From an uncultured Christensenella sp. (GTDB lineage: Bacteria > Bacillota > Clostridia > Christensenellales > Borkfalkiaceae): a stretch of DNA of 64,000 nucleotides. Under the pieces are notes generated by a model that was given only the letters and a program-made list of their open reading frames with translations, was not told where the DNA came from and searched no databases. This document shows, piece by piece, positions 60,537 to 64,000 of the stretch (its first letter is position 1; the number at the start of each line of letters is the position of its first letter). The translations under genes were made by a program, and so were the position numbers. Where the stretch lies: contig CAJTQF010000001.1 in the NCBI GenBank assembly GCA_910578565.1, positions 124,001 to 188,000 of the forward strand. The letters are read 5' to 3'.

Positions 60537-60743
60537 TTAAAACTCAAAAAATTCTTTTAGCGTTACGTTTAAAGCGTTAGCCAATTTTTCGATATTTACA
60601 ATAGAAATGTTACGTTTTCCGCACTCAACGCTTGTAATATAGGTTCTATCGAGTTGTGCTGTATCGGCAAGTTCTTCCTGACTTATGCCAATTTTATTAC
60701 GCAATTCTTTTACACGTTTGCCTACTGCCTGTTTAATATCCAT
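60537..60743 (-). CDS. restriction-modification controller (C) protein
   Basis: 68 residues, one XRE helix-turn-helix (VKELRNKIGISQEELADTAQLDRTYITSVECGKRN), the size and sequence style of C proteins that delay and activate nuclease expression. It lies 18 bases upstream of the nuclease gene, with C-box-like sites 40-67 bases upstream of its ATG. Confidence 0.9.
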   Translation of the reverse strand: MDIKQAVGKRVKELRNKIGISQEELADTAQLDRTYITSVECGKRNISIVNIEKLANALNVTLKEFFEF

Positions 60744-60782
60744 TTAAAAACACCCCACAACAAAAAACATTTTAACATTTTG

Positions 60783-60810
60783 TGACTTTTCTAACAACGG
60801 ACTTTAAGTC
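60783..60810 (-). promoter_or_regulatory. C-box operator of the restriction system
   Basis: GACTTTAAGTC (60800-60810) is a GACT-N3-AGTC palindrome, the known C-box form, with a degenerate second site beginning GACTTTTC (60783-60790). A -10-like TATAAT on the minus strand lies next to it. Confidence 0.65.
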
Positions 60811-60844
60811 ACATATTATAGTATAATTAATTGAAATGGCAGAT

Positions 60845-60901
60845 AGGCGTGAGCTTGTCTTGACAAGCGCGCGGCTACGCCGCGCGGACAAGCTCACGCC
60901 T
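60845..60901. other. long cruciform-capable dyad 1
   Basis: AGGCGTGAGCTTGTC (60845-60859) pairs with GACAAGCTCACGCCT (60887-60901); inside, CGCGCGGC/GCCGCGCG forms an 8-bp stem. GCTTGTC can also pair with the nearer GACAAGC (60862-60868), giving two exclusive folds. Confidence 0.7.
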
Positions 60902-60932
60902 GAACTGAAAGAAATCAACTAAAAAAAAGAAA

Positions 60933-61014
60933 TTTGAACGCCGAGCGGGCGGGCGTTCGCCGCTAAACCGCTTGGCGAATCGCCCTTTTCCACGCTCGGC
61001 GGCGTTATTCAAAT
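60933..61014. other. long GC-rich dyad 2
   Basis: CGCCGAGCG (60939-60947) pairs with CGCTCGGCG (60993-61001), with an inner GGGCG-TTCGCC/GGCGAA-TCGCCC stem and outer TTTGA/TCAAA. Together with dyad 1 it sits upstream of the HUH replication gene; possible replication origin or single-strand origin. Confidence 0.6.
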
Positions 61015-61202
61015 ATTAGCCTTTTTAAATTGTTGCTTTACCTTTTCAGTCGTTGGCGGTGGCGCTTTTCCGTTTTCGGCAATACCTGCAATATTTCCCT
61101 TTATACTGTTATAATTTTCTTTATTGCGTGCGTTACAATATCCTTGCAAGTGCATAACTAAAAAATTTTTGTAAAAACCATAAAAATTATGTAAACATTT
61201 GT

Positions 61203-61231
61203 TTGGCATTTTAAATCTTTGGTTATATAAT
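61203..61231 (+). promoter_or_regulatory. promoter of the rep leader RNA
   Basis: TTGGCA (61203-61208), 17 bases, TATAAT (61226-61231). Confidence 0.75.
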
Positions 61232-61237
61232 ACTTGC

Positions 61238-61499
61238 ACGCACGCAAAAAGTGCGGTTACAACTTAATATGAGTAACTGCGTCAATAGGAAATCTATTGT
61301 GCAGCTAAAACAGCATACCAGTGTATAGTTTAAGGTGCGAAGTAGCGATTAAGCGAAAAGCCGGCTCACCCCCAACACAAAGAAAAGGTGCAGAGTTGCG
61401 TTTTAATAAGAGAGAAGATAACACACTCTTATTCAACGGGCGATGTACAAAGTTTTATGAGATTAAGTTCTCGTAAGATTTTGTACATCGCCCTTTTTT
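61238..61499 (+). ncRNA. structured leader ending in terminator before rep
   Basis: About 260 nt from the promoter to GGGCGATGTACAAA/TTTGTACATCGCCC plus T6 (61438-61499), with smaller internal stems and no convincing ORF. The small gene and rep start 33 bases beyond. Either a stable regulatory RNA or an attenuator setting replication level. Confidence 0.55.
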
Positions 61500-61531
61500 C
61501 GTGCAAATTTTTCGATAAAGGAGATAAGAAT

Positions 61532-61681
61532 TTGCAGGAAAACAAGACAAAAAACATTGAAGTCAGAGCTATCAGAAAACCCAGTACCGAAGCCCTGACG
61601 GAAAGCGAACAACAGGTATTCTACACTACCCTTTTAAGACGGATAACGGAATTAGTTGCAAAAGGGGGTAAAGAACAATGA
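61532..61681 (+). CDS. 49-residue protein upstream of rep
   Basis: TTG 61532 follows AAAGGAGATAAGAA. Sequence MQENKTKNIEVRAIRKP, EALTESEQQVFYTTLLRRITEL, basic-amphipathic helix. The end overlaps the rep ATG (ATGA), so translation is coupled. Likely a small accessory or copy-control factor; no family recognised. Confidence 0.55.
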   Translation: MQENKTKNIEVRAIRKPSTEALTESEQQVFYTTLLRRITELVAKGGKEQ

Positions 61682-62562
61682 ATTTAATCGGCGCAAAAGT
61701 CTATTACGACGGCAGTCATTGGATAGCTATACCGCACACAGAAAGACCGTTTAAACGAAAACGCGGGAAACGAACAACGGACAAAGACGAAACCGTTGAA
61801 CAGTTTGAAAGGGCGTTCAACAAAGCACCCAAAGGCAAAAAAGCGAAGAAAAAAGAAAAGTTATTGAAAGAGTTTGCCCCACTTTTTAAGGACGAACAAC
61901 AAGCAAGTGAATTTGTAGAAACACAGTTTGAACGGCTAAACCGTAACCGCATAGAACGTTATAAACGGTTAAAGCGCAAAGCCTATTTACAACAATGGCA
62001 CTATTTTTGCACTTTCACTTATTCGGACGAAATGCATACGGAAGAAACTTTCAGAAAACAGCTTATGAATTGCTTATACCATTTAGCAAGCCGAAAAGGT
62101 TGGCGGTATATAGGGGCTTGGGAACGTGGCGATAAAACCGAACGCCTGCACTTTCACGCTTTAATGTACATACCGCCTAACTCTATGGTTGGTAAGTTGG
62201 AAGAACACAACGATTTCAATTTTAAAACGCATAACAGGCAGGTTACAAACCAAAACACTTTCTTCAACGAGCGGTTCGGGCGCAGTGATTTTAACGCTAT
62301 ATCACACCAGTCCGAAGTTGAAGACAGTGTTTACTATATGCTCAAATACATAACCAAAAATGACGAGCGTATAGTTTATTCCAAAGGTCTAAAAAGTTAT
62401 ATCATTGCAGACATATTAGACGAAGATATTGTATGCCCATACGGAAACGAAGAATGCGAATATAAATTTGTGTTGGCAGACAATTTCACTTGTATAACCT
62501 ACGGCGAGATTTTGGGAAAGGTCAGCCCAGAAATTATAGAGAAAATGCCGAAAAGCAACTGA
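61678..62562 (+). CDS. rep: HUH rolling-circle replication protein
   Basis: 294 residues. Motifs: YFCTFTYSDEMHTEE (motif 1), LHFHALMYIPP (HUH metal motif) and SVYYMLKYITKND (nucleophile Tyr and Lys), in the order of rolling-circle initiators of plasmids and small ssDNA phages (similar in style to Microviridae replication proteins). A basic, Lys-rich N-terminal 100 residues precede them. It should nick an origin, probably in the dyads upstream, so the second element can replicate or transfer as a circle. Confidence 0.85.
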   Translation: MNLIGAKVYYDGSHWIAIPHTERPFKRKRGKRTTDKDETVEQFERAFNKAPKGKKAKKKEKLLKEFAPLFKDEQQASEFVETQFERLNRNRIERYKRLKRKAYLQQWHYFCTFTYSDEMHTEETFRKQLMNCLYHLASRKGWRYIGAWERGDKTERLHFHALMYIPPNSMVGKLEEHNDFNFKTHNRQVTNQNTFFNERFGRSDFNAISHQSEVEDSVYYMLKYITKNDERIVYSKGLKSYIIADILDEDIVCPYGNEECEYKFVLADNFTCITYGEILGKVSPEIIEKMPKSN

Positions 62563-62630
62563 CCGAAATAATTTTGTCGTTTCGACCGACGGAGCGTAAA
62601 CGAAAACGCACTCTGTTGCAAGGGTAAAAT

Positions 62631-62700
62631 GCACTACTGGCGTAGCCCTTGCATCAGAGCAGAACGCACTACTGGCGTAGCCCTTGCATCAGAGCAGAAC
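62631..62700. repeat. 35-bp perfect tandem duplication
   Basis: The 35-base unit starting GCACTACTGGCGTAGCCCTT occurs twice in tandem (62631-62665 and 62666-62700) between rep and the recombinase. GTTGCAAGGG just upstream is an inverted match to CCCTTGCA in the unit. Confidence 0.85.
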
Positions 62701-62798
62701 GCACGAGAGAGAACACGCAAAACAATGCGTTTCCGTTTGTTCGCCCCTTGTCGAAAGACAAAATAAAAAATCTATTTTTAAAGGAGTTTAAAAGAAAA

Positions 62799-64000
62799 AT
62801 GAAAACAGGTTTAAAACAGCGGTTATATATGCAAGATACTCTTGCGATAAACAAACAGAGCAGTCTATCGAGGGGCAGTTAAGAGTTTGTCGGGAATACG
62901 CCCAAAGAAACGATATTTTAATTCTCAACACCTATATAGACCAAGCAATGTCGGGAACGAACGACAACCGTCCAGACTTTCAGAAAATGATTAAGGATAG
63001 CGCACGAAAAGAATGGGATTATGTGTTGGTTTATAAGCTTGACAGATTTTCCCGAAATAAATTTGAAGCCACTATTCACAAAAAGATATTGCGTGATAAC
63101 GGCGTAAAAGTTTTATCCGCTATGGAAAACATACCCGACACACCCGAAGGCATTATACTCGAAAGCCTTTTGGAAGGAATGAACCAGTACTATTCAGCAG
63201 AGCTAAGTCAGAAAGTAAAACGTGGAATGCGAGAAACACGGTTAAAAGGTTACTTTCAAGGAGGTAACGTGCTTTACGGTTACAAGTTAGACGGCAGAAA
63301 GTTAGTTATAGACGAGATACATTCGGAAGTCGTAAAACGCATATTTGAAGAATTTTCAAAAGGTATTTGCGTAAGAGAAATAATTGCAAGACTTACGGCG
63401 CAAGGAATTTATAGAAACGGTAAATCTCTTGCTATGAATACAGTTTATAATATCCTGCGTTGCGAGCGTTACACGGGTATTTACAGAAAAGGCGAAGAAG
63501 TCATTGACAATATGTACCCTGCGATTATACCGCAAGATTTGTTTGACAGCGTTCAAGCAATATTGAAAACTTATCAGCACGGCAAAAACAGTATTGAAGT
63601 AACATATCTATTGCGCAACAAATTGAAATGCGGTTACTGCGGACAGTCCATTATAGGCGAGTGCGGAACGGCTAAAAACGGCGAAAGAAAATACTATTAC
63701 AAATGTCGTGGGCGCAAAATGAAGTTGAACGATTGCAAAAAGTCGGCAATGTCAAAAGACGACCTTGAACATTTGATAATTGATACCGTTATATCTGAAT
63801 TAAAGAATACACAAGCGATAGAAAACGCCGTTAAGTATTTAATGGAATTGCAGAATAAAAACGGCAACGAAAACCGATTACTAAACGCTTATATAAAAGA
63901 GCAAAAAGACAATGAACGGGCAATAAACAATATTGTTGCCAATATGGAACGTGGCATTGTGGCGAAAGCAACGAGCAACCGTTTATGCGAGCTTGAAGCA
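62799..64000 (+). pseudogene. serine recombinase with N-terminal frameshift, cut by window edge
   Basis: ATG 62799 (AAGGAG 12 bases upstream) gives MKTGLK and then leaves frame; the recombinase continues in the next frame from 62819: AVIYARYSCDKQTEQSIEGQ with catalytic Ser, VYKLDRFSRNKFEA, SLLEGMNQYYSAELSQKV, a zinc ribbon (KCGYCGQSI ... CRGRKMKLNDC) and an open frame to 64000. One extra A in TTTAAAACAGCG (62810-62821) would restore MKTGLKTAVIYARYS. So it is a one-base deletion in an A-run: a broken gene, an assembly error or slippage. A TAA at 62789-62791 blocks an upstream start in the main frame. Confidence 0.8.

Noticed and set aside
61009..61239. 66-76 residue minus-strand ORF
   Set aside because: No ribosome site, overlaps dyad 2 and the rep leader promoter, low-complexity composition.

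Overview
The window reads as a chromosome segment of a Gram-positive, low-to-mid GC member of the Bacillota, most likely an uncultured gut Clostridia lineage (perhaps Christensenellales-like; this placement is inference). The support is the rpsF-ssb-rpsR cluster with a zinc-type S18, a SpoIIE-type phosphatase, many lipoproteins and wall-facing proteins with Sec signals and C-terminal membrane anchors but no outer-membrane genes, strong GGAGG-type ribosome binding sites and TTGACA/TATAAT promoters. Both ends are accessory DNA: a partial DUF4062 gene at 1-611 and a mobile island from about 48,000 to 64,000.

Layout. 0.9-28 kb is core and surface chromosome: a transglutaminase-like surface protein, a CNNM/CBS transporter, PnuC, a lipoprotein glycosidase-like protein, peptidases, a radC-like/two-component/kinase-like operon, a SpoIIE phosphatase with a lipid kinase, the CCA-adding enzyme, rpsF-ssb-rpsR, a pectate lyase-like lipoprotein, YggS and an O-antigen ligase-like protein. 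28-38.5 kb is a diversity-generating retroelement (DGR): reverse transcriptase, Avd-like accessory protein, four tandem template-RNA units, a repeat-rich control region and a 2,021-residue target protein with one variable repeat. 38.6-48 kb holds pyrophosphatase, a LysR regulator divergent from malic enzyme, and a three-gene surface/esterase operon. 48-64 kb is an island: an IS200/IS605 insertion, a serine-recombinase element (Thg1-like protein, XRE regulator, a long structured RNA, mobC, a relaxase broken by one stop codon, an overlapping MobB-like gene, a truncated TrlF ATPase), a type II restriction-modification cluster with a controller protein and C-box, and a second element with an HUH replication protein and a frameshifted serine recombinase running off the window.

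The main discovery is the DGR. Four cassettes repeat every 343-345 bp. Each has its own promoter, embedded in the previous cassette's terminator, a 116-nt template repeat, a conserved structured 3' domain and an intrinsic terminator. The single variable repeat, also 116 nt, lies mid-protein in a DUF6273-like domain. It is best explained as a mosaic of template 4 (5' half) and template 2 (3' half), and all seven remaining differences then fall on template adenines. This suggests a DGR drawing on several selectable or recombinable templates.

Other points: the same 10-12-10 palindromic operator at the ppa and malic enzyme promoters, a roughly 410-nt structured RNA upstream of the mobilisation genes, a Thg1-like protein carried beside a recombinase, and a long out-of-frame gene overlap in the mobilisation module.
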